From NCBI RefSeq assembly GCF_011393335.1, contig NZ_CP049865.1:1878722-1942721 (forward strand): 64,000 nucleotides of DNA, in the 5' to 3' direction. The stretch is from Propioniciclava coleopterorum. GTDB lineage: Bacteria; Actinomycetota; Actinomycetes; Propionibacteriales; Propionibacteriaceae. How positions within the stretch are numbered: position 1 is the first letter of the stretch; each line of letters begins with the position of its first letter. The notes beneath the pieces were generated by a model. That model was not told the DNA's origin. It saw only the letters and a list, made by a program, of their open reading frames with translations, and made no database searches. A program made the position numbers and the translations under genes. Positions 53,810 to 62,769 of the stretch are shown here, piece by piece.

Positions 53810-54421
53810 TCAGCGGGACTTCTTGTCCAGCCGGATGGTGCTGCCGCCGAGGAAGGACGTGCCGGTCAGCACGAGGACGCCGTTGGAGCCGTCGCCGCGG
53901 GCCGCCTTCGTCACGTCGTTGCCGCCCAGGATGGCCTCGCTGTTGTCGACCACCTTCACCCCCGAGGGGATGTAGACGGTGTTGCCGCCGAGGATGGCGT
54001 CCACGTGCATGGTGACGGTGACGCCCGGGCCGAACGCCCGCGCCGCGCGGATGGTGTCGCCGCCCATGATGGCGATGGTGCGGATCGAGGTCTGGCCCGG
54101 CTCCAGGTCGTAGTTCTTGCCCGCCAGGATCGCGTACCGGCTCCCGACCTCCGCGTCCACATCCTCGGCGTGGTGCGCGTGCGCGACGACGCTGCTCAGG
54201 CGGGCCGGCAGCGTGCGCGCCTCGGGCAGGTCGGCGACGATGGGGTAGAGCTCGTCGGTGAACTGGCTGGTGAGCGCGCGGTCCTGCCGCTCGGTCACCT
54301 CCGACGGTGTGAGCCGACCGTTGGCGAAGGCGTCCTGGATGACGGTCAGGGTCGCGTCGCGGTCCGCATCACCGGCGCGGAGGCGCGGCTGTTCGGGAAC
54401 GGACGGAGTGCGTGGCGGCAT
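53810..54421 (-). CDS. DUF1707 and LiaF-like domain protein, copy 2
   Basis: 203 residues, the same architecture as the downstream copy: LRAGDADRDATLTVIQDAFANGRLTPSEVTERQDRAL (DUF1707), then YDLEPGQTSIRTIAIMGGDTI, ILGGNTVYIPSGVKVVDNSEAILGGND and DGSNGVLVLTGTSFLGGSTI. The aligned C-terminal turns differ mainly in the first half. A -10 TAGGCT lies 6 nt before the ATG (54428-54433), so each copy has its own promoter and could be regulated separately. Role unknown; cell-envelope response is inferred from the LiaF-like domain. Confidence 0.82.
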   Translation of the reverse strand: MPPRTPSVPEQPRLRAGDADRDATLTVIQDAFANGRLTPSEVTERQDRALTSQFTDELYPIVADLPEARTLPARLSSVVAHAHHAEDVDAEVGSRYAILAGKNYDLEPGQTSIRTIAIMGGDTIRAARAFGPGVTVTMHVDAILGGNTVYIPSGVKVVDNSEAILGGNDVTKAARGDGSNGVLVLTGTSFLGGSTIRLDKKSR

Positions 54422-54449
54422 ACGACAAGCCTAACCACAGCACCCCGGT

Positions 54450-54455
54450 TAGTCT
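54450..54455 (+). promoter_or_regulatory. -10 element of the Fpg-family gene
   Basis: TAGTCT, giving a leader of about 40 nt that ends in a GGAGGAAGG ribosome site. The -10 of the divergent DUF1707 copy 2 lies only 16 bp away. Confidence 0.45.
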
Positions 54456-54503
54456 GGCTGTGCCCGGGTCGGACCGGGGGCTTCACGGAGGAAGGTGGCG
54501 GAC

Positions 54504-55406
54504 ATGCCTGAGATGCCGGAGGTCGAGGGGCTGCGTGCCCACCTGGAGCAGAACCTCGTCGGCCGCACCGTCACCTCCGCCCAGCTGGCGGCGTTCAGCG
54601 CGCTGAAGACCTTCGAGGTGCCGCTCACGGCGCTGCAGGGGCTCGACGTGACCGCGGTGGAGCGGCACGGCAAGTTCCTCGCGGTGGGCGTCGACGGCCT
54701 CTGGCTCGCCTTCCACCTCGCCCGCGCCGGCTGGCTGACCTGGCACGACCCCGTCCCGGCGACCCCGGTGCGCCCGAGCAAGGGCCCGCTCGCGCTCCGC
54801 CTCGCGTTCGAGGGCGTGCCCGACAGCCCGGACGCCGACAACACCGGCGAGGGCCCGGTCGGGTTCTCGCTCACCGAGGCCGGGACGCAGAAGCACCTGG
54901 CCGTCTACGTCGTGCCCGACCTGGCGCTGGTGCCCGGGATCGCGCGGCTCGGCCCCGATCCGCTGGCCGATGGGTTCGACCTCGAGGCGTTCCGCGGCGT
55001 CCTGGCCGAGCACGGCCGCACGCAGCTCAAGGGCCTGCTGAAGGACCAGTCGGTGTTCGCGGGGATCGGCAACGCGTACTCCGACGAGATCCTGCAGGCG
55101 GCGCGGCTCAGCCCGTTCAAGCTCGCGGGTTCCCTCACCCCCGACGAGTCGGCGGCGCTGTTCGAGGCCGTCCGGGACGACCTGACCGCCGCGATCGGAC
55201 GGGCCGTGGGCGCCAAGCCCGCCCAACTCAAGGACGGCAAGCGCACCCACCTGCGCGTCCACGGCAAGGGCGGCGAACCCTGCCCCACCTGCGGCACCAC
55301 GATCGCCGAGGTGAGCTTCGCCGACTCCTTCCTCAACTACTGCCCCGGCTGCCAGACCGGGGGCAAGCTCCTGGCCGACCGCCGGATGTCCAAGCTCCTG
55401 AAGTAG
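54504..55406 (+). CDS. Fpg/Nei-family DNA glycosylase/AP lyase
   Basis: Base-excision enzyme removing oxidised bases. I set the start at the ATG 54504 because the mature N-terminus must be Pro-Glu: MPEMPEVEGLRAHL gives the catalytic proline and glutamate. A GTG three codons earlier would bury it. VERHGKFLAVGVD supplies the conserved lysine, GIARLGPDPL and LLKDQSVFAGIGNAYSDEILQAARLSP are the helix-two-turn-helix region, and CPTCGTTIAE...NYCPGCQ is the zinc finger. The usual Arg after GRT is replaced, so this is an actinobacterial Fpg-like variant rather than classical MutM. 300 residues. Confidence 0.88.
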   Translation: MPEMPEVEGLRAHLEQNLVGRTVTSAQLAAFSALKTFEVPLTALQGLDVTAVERHGKFLAVGVDGLWLAFHLARAGWLTWHDPVPATPVRPSKGPLALRLAFEGVPDSPDADNTGEGPVGFSLTEAGTQKHLAVYVVPDLALVPGIARLGPDPLADGFDLEAFRGVLAEHGRTQLKGLLKDQSVFAGIGNAYSDEILQAARLSPFKLAGSLTPDESAALFEAVRDDLTAAIGRAVGAKPAQLKDGKRTHLRVHGKGGEPCPTCGTTIAEVSFADSFLNYCPGCQTGGKLLADRRMSKLLK

Positions 55407-55501
55407 GACCCCATGGCGACCCGCCCGACCGGACGCGGCGGCCGCCCGGCGGCGGCGCCCAGTAGCCTTGGCTCACCCCTGTCGGAATCCTGGAGGCACG
55501 A

Positions 55502-57145
55502 GTGAGCGCGATCGTCGAGCGGTGGCACCGCTTCGGTGATCAGCCGTGGACCCGGGACGGACGCCGCGGGCTCGCGCTCATCGTCGCGTCCTGCCTGGTC
55601 ACGATCCTGATCGCGTTCCTGGGGCCCTCGACGGTGGCCCTCAACGTCGGCCCCGCCGGACGCAGCCTGCTGCCCCCGTGGTTCGTCCCGGTCGAATGGG
55701 GCAAGGCCATCGGCCTGCCGCTGTCGGAGTGGGTCGTGGTGCCGGTGCTGTGGGTCGGCATCACCCTCGGCGCCATCGGGCTCGTCCTGGCCTACCGCGC
55801 CGTGCTGGCGGGCTGGCGCCCGCGGATCGCCCGGCTGGTGGGGCTGGGCGTGGGGCTCAACCTGGCCACCGCCTTCACCCTGCCGCTGACCAGCGCCGAC
55901 GTGCTGATGTACGCGGCCTACGGCCGGATCCAGCGCCAGGGTCTCGACCCGTACAGCATCACGCCCGCCGAGATCTTCCGGCAGTCCTACGACCCCGTCC
56001 TGGTGTGGACCGAGCGCCCCTGGCAGGACACCCCGAGCGTGTACGGGCCGATCGCGTCGGCGTCCCAGTGGCTGGCCAACGTGCTGGGCGGGGAGTCGAT
56101 GCACGACGTCGTGTTCTGGCTGCAGATGCTCGCCGTCATCCCGTTCATCGTGATCGGGCTGGTCGTGGTCAAGCTCGCGGCCGGCGACCCGGCCCTGCAG
56201 ACCCGCGCCGTGCTGTTCACCCTGCTCAACCCGCTCCTGATCTGGTCGGTGGTGGCGGGCGCCCACAACGAGGGCCTGACCCTGGTCTTCGCGATCATCG
56301 GACTGCTCTTCATGCGCCGCAGCGCGTTCGTGACGGGCATCTTCATCGGGCTCGCCGGTGCCGTGAAGGTGTCCCTGGTGTTCTACGGCCTGGCGATGGT
56401 GTGGGGGTACCGGCACGACTGGCGCAAGGTCGTCGCGCTCGGTGTGGGGGCGCTCATCCCGATCGGGCTGCTGTACGGCCTGTTCGCGCCGCAGGCGCTG
56501 TTCGCGGCGTCCCGCAACACCGGCTACATCTCGGGCGGCTCCTGGGCGCCGTGGCTGAGCTCGGCGCTGGGCTGGGTGATGCCCGACGGCATCGCCCGCT
56601 CCATCACGGGCTGGGTCGGCTGGATCGGGCTGTTCGTCATCGGCTGGATGCTGTCGCGCGTCCTGCCGTGGAAGGCGCTCCCCGGCGCCACCGTCCCGGC
56701 GGAGCGCGACCCGCTCACCATCACGGTGCGCACCGCCGTCGTGCTGTGCACCGCGTGGCTGGTCACCTCCCCGTACACCCTGAGCTGGTACGACCTCATC
56801 GTCTGGGTGCCGCTCGCCCTCCTGCCGCACACCCGCCTGGACGGCCTCATGGTGCTGCGCGGCGCCGCGCTGTCGGTGGCCTACGTCACCGGCCGGACCG
56901 TCGGGTTCAGCGCGGCCATGACCGACTCGGTCGCGTTCGTCGTCCGGGACGTGATCTGCTCCGGCATCCAGTGGCTGGTGCTCATCCTGATCGTCCGCTG
57001 GTTCTGGACCACCGCCCGCAGTTGGCCCACCCGCGCCTTCGTGACGGCCGGGTTCCGGGACCTGCTCGTCGCCACCCCCCTGGACGCCGCGGGCCGCCCG
57101 GCGCCCGTGGTGCGGCACTGGCGGCGTCCGACGGCCAAGCCGTAG
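55502..57145 (+). CDS. GT-C glycosyltransferase, MptB (alpha-1,6-mannosyltransferase) family
   Basis: 547 residues with about 13 membrane segments. The hallmark first-loop motif is TSADVLMYAAYGRIQRQGLDPY, with the catalytic acidic residue. TPSVYGPIASASQW follows, and AHNEGLTLVFAIIGLLFMRR resembles MptB. It would use polyprenol-phosphomannose to build mannan or lipoglycan outside the membrane. The GTG at 55502 has a GGAGGCA site, and a TAGCCT -10 lies near 55459. Neighbouring genes are not glycan-related. Confidence 0.85.
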   Translation: MSAIVERWHRFGDQPWTRDGRRGLALIVASCLVTILIAFLGPSTVALNVGPAGRSLLPPWFVPVEWGKAIGLPLSEWVVVPVLWVGITLGAIGLVLAYRAVLAGWRPRIARLVGLGVGLNLATAFTLPLTSADVLMYAAYGRIQRQGLDPYSITPAEIFRQSYDPVLVWTERPWQDTPSVYGPIASASQWLANVLGGESMHDVVFWLQMLAVIPFIVIGLVVVKLAAGDPALQTRAVLFTLLNPLLIWSVVAGAHNEGLTLVFAIIGLLFMRRSAFVTGIFIGLAGAVKVSLVFYGLAMVWGYRHDWRKVVALGVGALIPIGLLYGLFAPQALFAASRNTGYISGGSWAPWLSSALGWVMPDGIARSITGWVGWIGLFVIGWMLSRVLPWKALPGATVPAERDPLTITVRTAVVLCTAWLVTSPYTLSWYDLIVWVPLALLPHTRLDGLMVLRGAALSVAYVTGRTVGFSAAMTDSVAFVVRDVICSGIQWLVLILIVRWFWTTARSWPTRAFVTAGFRDLLVATPLDAAGRPAPVVRHWRRPTAKP

Positions 57146-57168
57146 GGCGGCGCGCCGGGCCCCCGCCC

Positions 57169-57174
57169 TAGACT
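57169..57174 (+). promoter_or_regulatory. -10 element of pheA (leaderless)
   Basis: TAGACT, 6-nt spacer to the GTG at 57181. Confidence 0.5.
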
Positions 57175-57180
57175 GCCGAG

Positions 57181-58097
57181 GTGCTCGGATACTTCGGCCC
57201 GAGGGGACCTTCACCCACCAGGCGTTGCGCACCGTCACCGACGCGGACGCGCGGCCGTTCGCGAGCGTGCAGGCCGTGCTCAACGCGGTCCGCTCCGGCG
57301 AGATCGAAGCCGGCCTGGTGCCCATCGAGAACTCCGTGGAGGGCGGCGTCACCGCCACCCTGGACAACCTGGCGTCCGGCGAGCCGCTGGTCATCACCTC
57401 CGAGGTGCTGCTGCCCGTCGCGTTCGTGCTGGCGGTGCGCCCGGGCACGGCGATCAGCGACGTCCGCCGCGTCATCACGCACCCGCACGCGCACGCGCAG
57501 ACCCGCGACTGGGTGATCGCCAACCTGCCGCAGGCCGTCGTCACCGAGGGCGGCTCGACCGCCGGGGCCGCCGAGGAGGTGGCCCGGGAGGACTCGCGCT
57601 TCGACGCGGCCATCTGCGCGCGCGTCGCCGCCGACCTGTACGGCCTGGACTGCCTGGCCACCGACATCGCCGACAACCCCGACGCCGTGACCCGGTTCGT
57701 GATGGTGCGGCGTCCCGGCGCGCTGCCCGAGCCGACCGGCGCCGACAAGACCACCCTGGTGGCGTACATGTTCGCCGACCACTCCGGCGCGCTGCTCGAC
57801 ATCCTGCAGCAGTTCGCGATGCGCGGGGTGAACCTGACCCGCATCGAGTCGCGCCCGACCAAGAAGGCGTTCGGGGACTACTGCTTCTCCATCGACGCGG
57901 AGGGCCACATCGGGGAGCCGCGGCTGCGCGGCACGCTCAAGGGCCTGCACCGGGTGTGCCGCACCGTGACGTTCCTGGGCTCCTACCCGCGCGCCGACAA
58001 GGTCGAACCCAAGATCGCCCGCGGGTTCACCGACGCGGACTACGCCGCGGCCGAGCGCTGGATCGACGACCTGATGGGACGCGAACCGCGCGCCTGA
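57181..58097 (+). CDS. pheA: Prephenate dehydratase (frameshifted near its 5' end)
   Basis: Converts prephenate to phenylpyruvate for phenylalanine synthesis. The start VLGYFGPRG is in one frame, and TFTHQALRTV, IPIENSVEGGVTATLDNL-type VPIENSVEGGVTATL and the rest are in the -1 frame. One G missing in the GGGG run at 57203-57206 restores the family start GPRGTFTHQAL and 305 residues. The catalytic TRF is in DAVTRFVMV. A C-terminal ACT domain (ADHSGALLDILQQFAMRGVNLTRIESRPTKK) should give Phe feedback control. The first frame stays open to 57516 but is only a shadow. Confidence 0.92.
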
Positions 58098-58119
58098 TCC
58101 CGACCCCGGCGTCCGGGCG

Positions 58120-58821
58120 TCAGCCGTCGTCGTAGGTGCCCCGCGACGACGAGGCGACCTCCCGGACGCGGGGGAGTTCGGCGAGGTCGCGCACCAGTTG
58201 GGTGAGCGAACCGCCGACGGTGTGCAGCTCGATCCGGACGCGCTGCATCCGCGGCCCGCCGGTGTCGTCGCGGACCTGGAGGACGTCGAGGTGGTCCACC
58301 GAGGCGCCGCAGTCGCCGATGGTGGACATGATGGTCCGCAGGACGCCGTGGCCGTCCTCGTAGGTGATGTTGACCACCTCGTGGGTCGAGTGGGCGTGCG
58401 GCAGCACCCTGCGCAGCGGCCGCAGCCCGAGCACCACCAGGAAGTACAGCAGGGTGGCGAAGCCCGCCAGGTCGAGGACGCCGGCGCCGGCCGCCATCCC
58501 GATCGCCGCCACCAGCCACACGCTGGCCGCCGTGGTGAGGCCCTGCACCGACTCGCGGCGCACGAAGATCAGGCCGGCCCCGAGGAAGCCGATGCCGGTG
58601 ACCACCTGGGCGGCGACGCGCGAGCCGTCCACGTTGGTCACGGTCAGCCCGGGGAGGAGCCACTCGCCCTGCCGCGACACGACGGTGAACAGGGTCGCGC
58701 CCAGCCCTACCAGCGCGCACGTGCGGATCCCCGCCGCCTTGGCGTGGAACTCCCGCTCCAGGCCGATCAGCATCGACAGCACCATGCCGACCGTGAGCTC
58801 GATCATCGACTCCCAGTGCAC
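58120..58821 (-). CDS. MgtC/SapB family membrane protein
   Basis: 233 residues. LSMLIGLEREFHAKAAGIRTCALVGLGATLF and GIGFLGAGLIFVRRESVQGLTTAASVWLVAAIGMAAGAG are the canonical MgtC membrane blocks (four to five helices). A C-terminal ACT-like cytoplasmic domain of about 90 residues follows (VNITYEDGHGVLRTIMSTIGDCG). MgtC proteins are linked to low-Mg2+ or acid stress and in other bacteria modulate the ATP synthase. The GTG at 58821 has GGGGGCGAGG upstream. An internal ATG at 58806 is possible. It converges on pheA. Confidence 0.9.
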   Translation of the reverse strand: MHWESMIELTVGMVLSMLIGLEREFHAKAAGIRTCALVGLGATLFTVVSRQGEWLLPGLTVTNVDGSRVAAQVVTGIGFLGAGLIFVRRESVQGLTTAASVWLVAAIGMAAGAGVLDLAGFATLLYFLVVLGLRPLRRVLPHAHSTHEVVNITYEDGHGVLRTIMSTIGDCGASVDHLDVLQVRDDTGGPRMQRVRIELHTVGGSLTQLVRDLAELPRVREVASSSRGTYDDG

Positions 58822-58893
58822 CCTCGCCCCCTTGACCGGGCCACCGTCTCGCCAAACGCGTCCCGGCGCAAGTACCCCGCCGGTGGGGTGCGG

Positions 58894-60444
58894 TCAACGG
58901 CGCCCCGGCACCATGACCTCCAGCACGCGGGCGAGGCTGCGGGCCTCCAGCCGGGTGCACGTGCCCATCGCGTCCCCGTCGATCTGGTACGGGACCGGGG
59001 CGCGGGTCTCGAACACCACCACCTTCGCCTGCGCACGCTCCACCCCGGGGGCGTCGGCCGCCCGCGCCAGGATGCGGGTGGTGATGGCGCCCCAGTCGGT
59101 AGGCCGCTCCGGGGAGGCGACGACCACGTCGAGGCGTCCGTCGTCGGGGGCGGCGTCCGGGGCGATCTGGATCTGGCCCTGGATCGCGCCCACGTTGGCG
59201 ACCATCGCGAGCCCCACCCGCCGCTCCACGGGCTCGTCGTCGCCGACCTCGATGCGGGCCTCGAACGGCGGCCGGTTGACGGCCTGCAGGGCGGCCATCA
59301 CGTAGGCGGCCGAGCCGACGATCTTCTTCAGGTCGTCGTTGGTCTCGGCCATGATGAGCGCGTCCGCCCCCATCCCGGCCATCACCAGGGAGTAGTCCGG
59401 CTCCCGGTCGTCGGCCCGCACCTCGACCAGGTCGATCGCGCGGACGCGGCCGTCGAAGGCCACGTCGAGGGCCTCGGCCATGTCGAGGGGGACGCCGAGG
59501 TTGCGGGCGAGCAGGTTGCCGGTGCCCGCGGGCAGGATCCCCACGGGGATGCCGGAGCCGGCGAGTTCGGCGCAGGCCGTCCGCACGGTGCCGTCCCCGC
59601 CCGCGACGAGCGCCAGGTCGACGTCCGCGCGGCGCGCCCGGCGGGTGGCGGCGGCGCCCGAGTCCTGCGCGTCGGTCTCCAGCCACAGCGGCGGTAGCCA
59701 GCCGCGCTGCTCGCACTCGCCCTGCACCTGGTGCCGGAAGGTGCCCAGATCGGGGATCTTGGTGGGGTTGTAGACCACGCCCACCCGGCGCTCCACGTCG
59801 CCGTTCCAGGCCGGGGTGAGCCGGTTGACGTGGACGCGGAAGGCGGCCAGCGCCAGGGACGCGACGGCGATCCCGAGGAAACCGCCGCCGATCAGGTCGG
59901 TGACGAAGTGGGCGCGGAGCAGGAAGCGGTTGGCGAAGACCGCCCACCACACGACCGCCAGCAGGAGCAGGGTCAGCCGCGTGACGAGCAGCCGCCGTCG
60001 GGTCACGACCTGCGCGGCGCCGATCATCACCGCGGCCACCGTCGCGGCGGTCATGTGCGCGCTGGGATAGGACAACCCCTCGGCGCTGATGAGCGGGACG
60101 ACGAACGCGGGCCGCGGCCGTCCGAACCACGCCTTCAACAGGTACACCGCGCCCACCGCGACCGGGATGCTGGCCGCCATGGCCCAGCACAGCCGGTTCA
60201 GGCGGCGCCGGAAGGCCCAGAGCGCGAAGCCCGCGACGACGCCGTAGACGATCACCGGGCTGGACGCCAGCGCGAACGCCGCGAGTATCTGCCCGGCGGG
60301 GGAGGACGCCTCGACGCCGGGGCCGTCCGAGAGCGCGTCCAGGCCCGCCAGCGTGGGCGTGCGGAGCGTGAGCCAGGACCACAGGACGAACAGGACGGTG
60401 GCGATCCCCGCCGCGGCCGGGGCCACGCCCACGTTCCTCCTCAT
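58894..60444 (-). CDS. PAP2 phosphatase fused to diacylglycerol/lipid kinase domain
   Basis: 516 residues. The N-terminal half (about 1-215) is a multi-helix membrane PAP2 domain with KAWFGRPRP, SYPSAHMTAAT and RAHFVTDLIGGGFLG, the three catalytic motifs. The C-terminal half (about 225-516) is a DAGK catalytic domain with VYNPTKIPD, VAGGDGTVRTACAELAG (nucleotide loop) and GILPAGTGNLLARNLG, and VPYQIDGDAMG near the end. A bifunctional lipid phosphatase/kinase is implied, possibly interconverting undecaprenyl or diacylglycerol phosphates. ATG at 60444. Confidence 0.93.
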   Translation of the reverse strand: MRRNVGVAPAAAGIATVLFVLWSWLTLRTPTLAGLDALSDGPGVEASSPAGQILAAFALASSPVIVYGVVAGFALWAFRRRLNRLCWAMAASIPVAVGAVYLLKAWFGRPRPAFVVPLISAEGLSYPSAHMTAATVAAVMIGAAQVVTRRRLLVTRLTLLLLAVVWWAVFANRFLLRAHFVTDLIGGGFLGIAVASLALAAFRVHVNRLTPAWNGDVERRVGVVYNPTKIPDLGTFRHQVQGECEQRGWLPPLWLETDAQDSGAAATRRARRADVDLALVAGGDGTVRTACAELAGSGIPVGILPAGTGNLLARNLGVPLDMAEALDVAFDGRVRAIDLVEVRADDREPDYSLVMAGMGADALIMAETNDDLKKIVGSAAYVMAALQAVNRPPFEARIEVGDDEPVERRVGLAMVANVGAIQGQIQIAPDAAPDDGRLDVVVASPERPTDWGAITTRILARAADAPGVERAQAKVVVFETRAPVPYQIDGDAMGTCTRLEARSLARVLEVMVPGRR

Positions 60445-60515
60445 GCGGGCGATTCTCGCACGCGGGTCCCGGGGTTCCGGCCCGCGTCCCGTCGGGGGGC
60501 GCCACCCGGCGAGGA

Positions 60516-60521
60516 TAGGAT
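60516..60521 (+). promoter_or_regulatory. -10 element of serS (leaderless)
   Basis: TAGGAT, 6-nt spacer to the GTG at 60528. Confidence 0.5.
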
Positions 60522-60527
60522 CGAGCC

Positions 60528-61805
60528 GTGATCGACCCGAAGATTCTGCGCACCGACCCCGACGCCGTCCGCCGCAGCCAGGCGGCCCGCGGCGAGTCCG
60601 TGGACCTGGTGGACCAGCTCGTCGTCGCCGACGAGCACCGCCGCTCGCTGATGTCGTCCGCCGAGACGGCCCGCGCGGAGCAGAAGTCGCTCAGTTCCCG
60701 CATCCCGAAGGCGTCCGCCGAGGAGCGCGCCGACCTGCTGACCCGGACCAAGGAGCTCTCGGCGCAGGTCAAGGTCGCCACCGCCGAGGCGGAGGCCGCG
60801 AACGTGGTCTTCGACGACCTGCTGCGCCAGGTGGGCAACCTCGTCATCGAGGGCGTCCCCGAGGGCGGCGAGGATGACTTCATCGTCCTGGAAGAGATCG
60901 GCACGCCGCGCGACTTCGCCGCGGAGGGTTTCGAGCCCCGCGACCACCTGGAGCTCGGCGAGATCCTGGGCGCCATCGACATGGAGCGCGGCGCGAAGGT
61001 CTCCGGCGCCCGGTTCTACTACCTGACCGGCCAGGGCGCCCTGCTGGAGATGGCGCTGATGCAGCTCGCGATGGCCAAGGCGCAGGAGTGGGGCTTCACG
61101 CCGATCCTGCCGCCGGCCCTGGTGAAGCCGCGCGCCATGGAGGGCACCGGCTTCCTGGGCCAGGCGGCCGAGAACGTGTACCGGATCGAGGCCGACGACC
61201 TGTACCTGGTCGGGACGGCCGAGGTGCCGCTGGCCGCCTACCACTCCGAGGAGATCCTCCCGGCCGCCACCCTGCCGCGGATGTACGCCGGCTACTCGCC
61301 GAGCTACCGCCGCGAGGCGGGCAGCTACGGCAAGGACACCCGCGGCATCTTCCGCGTGCACTGGTTCGACAAGGTCGAGATGTTCGTCTACTGCGCCCCC
61401 GAGGACGCCGAGGAGATGCACGCGAGGCTGCTCGGCTTCGAGAAGGAGTTCCTGTCCACGCTGGAGCTGCCGTTCCGCGTCATCGACGTGGCCGCGGGCG
61501 ACCTGGGGCTCTCGGCGGCCCGCAAGTACGACTGCGAGGGCTGGGTCCCCACCCAGGGCAAGTACCGCGAGATCACGTCGACGTCGAACTGCACCGAGTT
61601 CCAGGCCCGCCGCCTCGACATCCGGCTGCGCGACGAGGACGGCGTCCGCCCGCTCGCCACCCTCAACGGGACGCTGTGCGCGATGACCCGCATGATCGTG
61701 CTGCTGCTGGAGAACCACCAGCAGGCCGACGGCTCCGTGACGATCCCCGCGGCGCTGCGCCCCTACCTGGGCGGGCGCGAGGCGCTCACGCCGGTCGCCT
61801 CCTGA
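60528..61805 (+). CDS. serS: Serine--tRNA ligase
   Basis: 425 residues. The N-terminal antiparallel coiled-coil arm (about 25-105) recognises the long variable arm of tRNA-Ser. The class II core has motif 2 [27 protein letters not shown], and motif 3 [21 protein letters not shown] with the ATP-binding arginine. [12 protein letters not shown] is the serine pocket. It also charges tRNA-Sec where present. The GTG at 60528 is leaderless. The next gene starts 4 bp after its stop, so the two are probably co-transcribed. Confidence 0.97.
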   Translation: MIDPKILRTDPDAVRRSQAARGESVDLVDQLVVADEHRRSLMSSAETARAEQKSLSSRIPKASAEERADLLTRTKELSAQVKVATAEAEAANVVFDDLLRQVGNLVIEGVPEGGEDDFIVLEEIGTPRDFAAEGFEPRDHLELGEILGAIDMERGAKVSGARFYYLTGQGALLEMALMQLAMAKAQEWGFTPILPPALVKPRAMEGTGFLGQAAENVYRIEADDLYLVGTAEVPLAAYHSEEILPAATLPRMYAGYSPSYRREAGSYGKDTRGIFRVHWFDKVEMFVYCAPEDAEEMHARLLGFEKEFLSTLELPFRVIDVAAGDLGLSAARKYDCEGWVPTQGKYREITSTSNCTEFQARRLDIRLRDEDGVRPLATLNGTLCAMTRMIVLLLENHQQADGSVTIPAALRPYLGGREALTPVAS

Positions 61806-61809
61806 CCCC

Positions 61810-62769
61810 GTGGCGGCGCTCACGCCGGGGGACGCCCGCGGCCTGATCCCCGCGGCGTTCGCGGCGCGCATGGCGTCCGGGATGCCGGCGGCGGCCGCGT
61901 GGGTCGAGGCGTTGCCCGGACTCGTCGCCGACGTCCTGCGCCGCTGGCACCTGGAGCCGGACGGCGACCCGCTGACCGGCTACACCGCCCTCGTGCTCCC
62001 CGTGCGGGACGCCGACGGCGTCCTCCGGGCGGTCAAGTTCTCGTTCGTCGAGGACGACAACGTCGGCGAGATCCCGACCATGAAGCTGTGGGGCGGCCGC
62101 GGGGCCGCCGAGCTGGTGCGCGCGGACCCGCGCCGCGGCGTCCTGCTCCTGGAGTGGCTGGGCGAGCCGCTCGAGGAGTGGTGGGACGCCGACGAGGCGA
62201 CCCGCGCCGTCGCCGCGCTGTACCGGGACCTGCATCGGCCCGCGGCGCCGCAACTGCCGGACGGGCACGCGCTGGTCCGCGGTTGGCTGCGCGACCTCGA
62301 ACGGCTGGGGCGCCGCGCCCCGGCCCCGCCCCGATTCGTCGAGTGGGCGCTGCGGGCCGGCCGGGAGCTCACGGCCGCGCCCGGGTCGCACGTCATCCAC
62401 GGCGACCTGCACTACCTCAACGTGCTGCGCCGCGGCGACGGCTGGGCGGCGATCGACCCGAAGGGCTACAACGCCGACCCGTGCCTGGAGGTGGTGCCGC
62501 TGCTGTGGAACCGTTGGGAGGACCTGGAGGCGTCCGGGGACGTCGGCGAGGCGATCCGCGACCGGTTCTACGCCGTCGTCGACACCGCCGGCTTGGACGA
62601 GCGCCGGGCCCGCGACTGGGTCGTCGTGCGGTGCATGATCAACGTCGCCTGGCAGGCGGAGCCGGGCGCCCCGGCCGGCGCGGGGCTCGACTCGGCGCAG
62701 GAGTGGCTGACCCGCAACATCACCCTCGCGAGCGCCATGCAGGCCATCGAGGTGGCCGACCCCCTCTGA
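61810..62769 (+). CDS. Aminoglycoside/hydroxyurea antibiotic resistance kinase-like protein
   Basis: 319 residues of the APH-fold group that includes APH(6) streptomycin kinases. The catalytic loop VIHGDLHYLNVLR has the HGDxxxxN signature, and AIDPKGYNADPCLEVVPLLWNRW is the DPKG-type metal motif followed by the E-x-x-x-L-L segment of this family. The N-terminal ATP region (TALVLPVRDADGVLRAVKFSF) contains the lysine. The natural substrate is unknown, and resistance should not be assumed. The GTG lies 5 bp past serS with no ribosome site of its own, indicating translational coupling. Confidence 0.85.
   Translation: MAALTPGDARGLIPAAFAARMASGMPAAAAWVEALPGLVADVLRRWHLEPDGDPLTGYTALVLPVRDADGVLRAVKFSFVEDDNVGEIPTMKLWGGRGAAELVRADPRRGVLLLEWLGEPLEEWWDADEATRAVAALYRDLHRPAAPQLPDGHALVRGWLRDLERLGRRAPAPPRFVEWALRAGRELTAAPGSHVIHGDLHYLNVLRRGDGWAAIDPKGYNADPCLEVVPLLWNRWEDLEASGDVGEAIRDRFYAVVDTAGLDERRARDWVVVRCMINVAWQAEPGAPAGAGLDSAQEWLTRNITLASAMQAIEVADPL

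Noticed and set aside
61810-62769. Acquired antibiotic-resistance gene
   Set aside because: The motifs fit the family, but base composition and the 4-bp coupling to serS match the surrounding chromosome, and the substrate is unknown.
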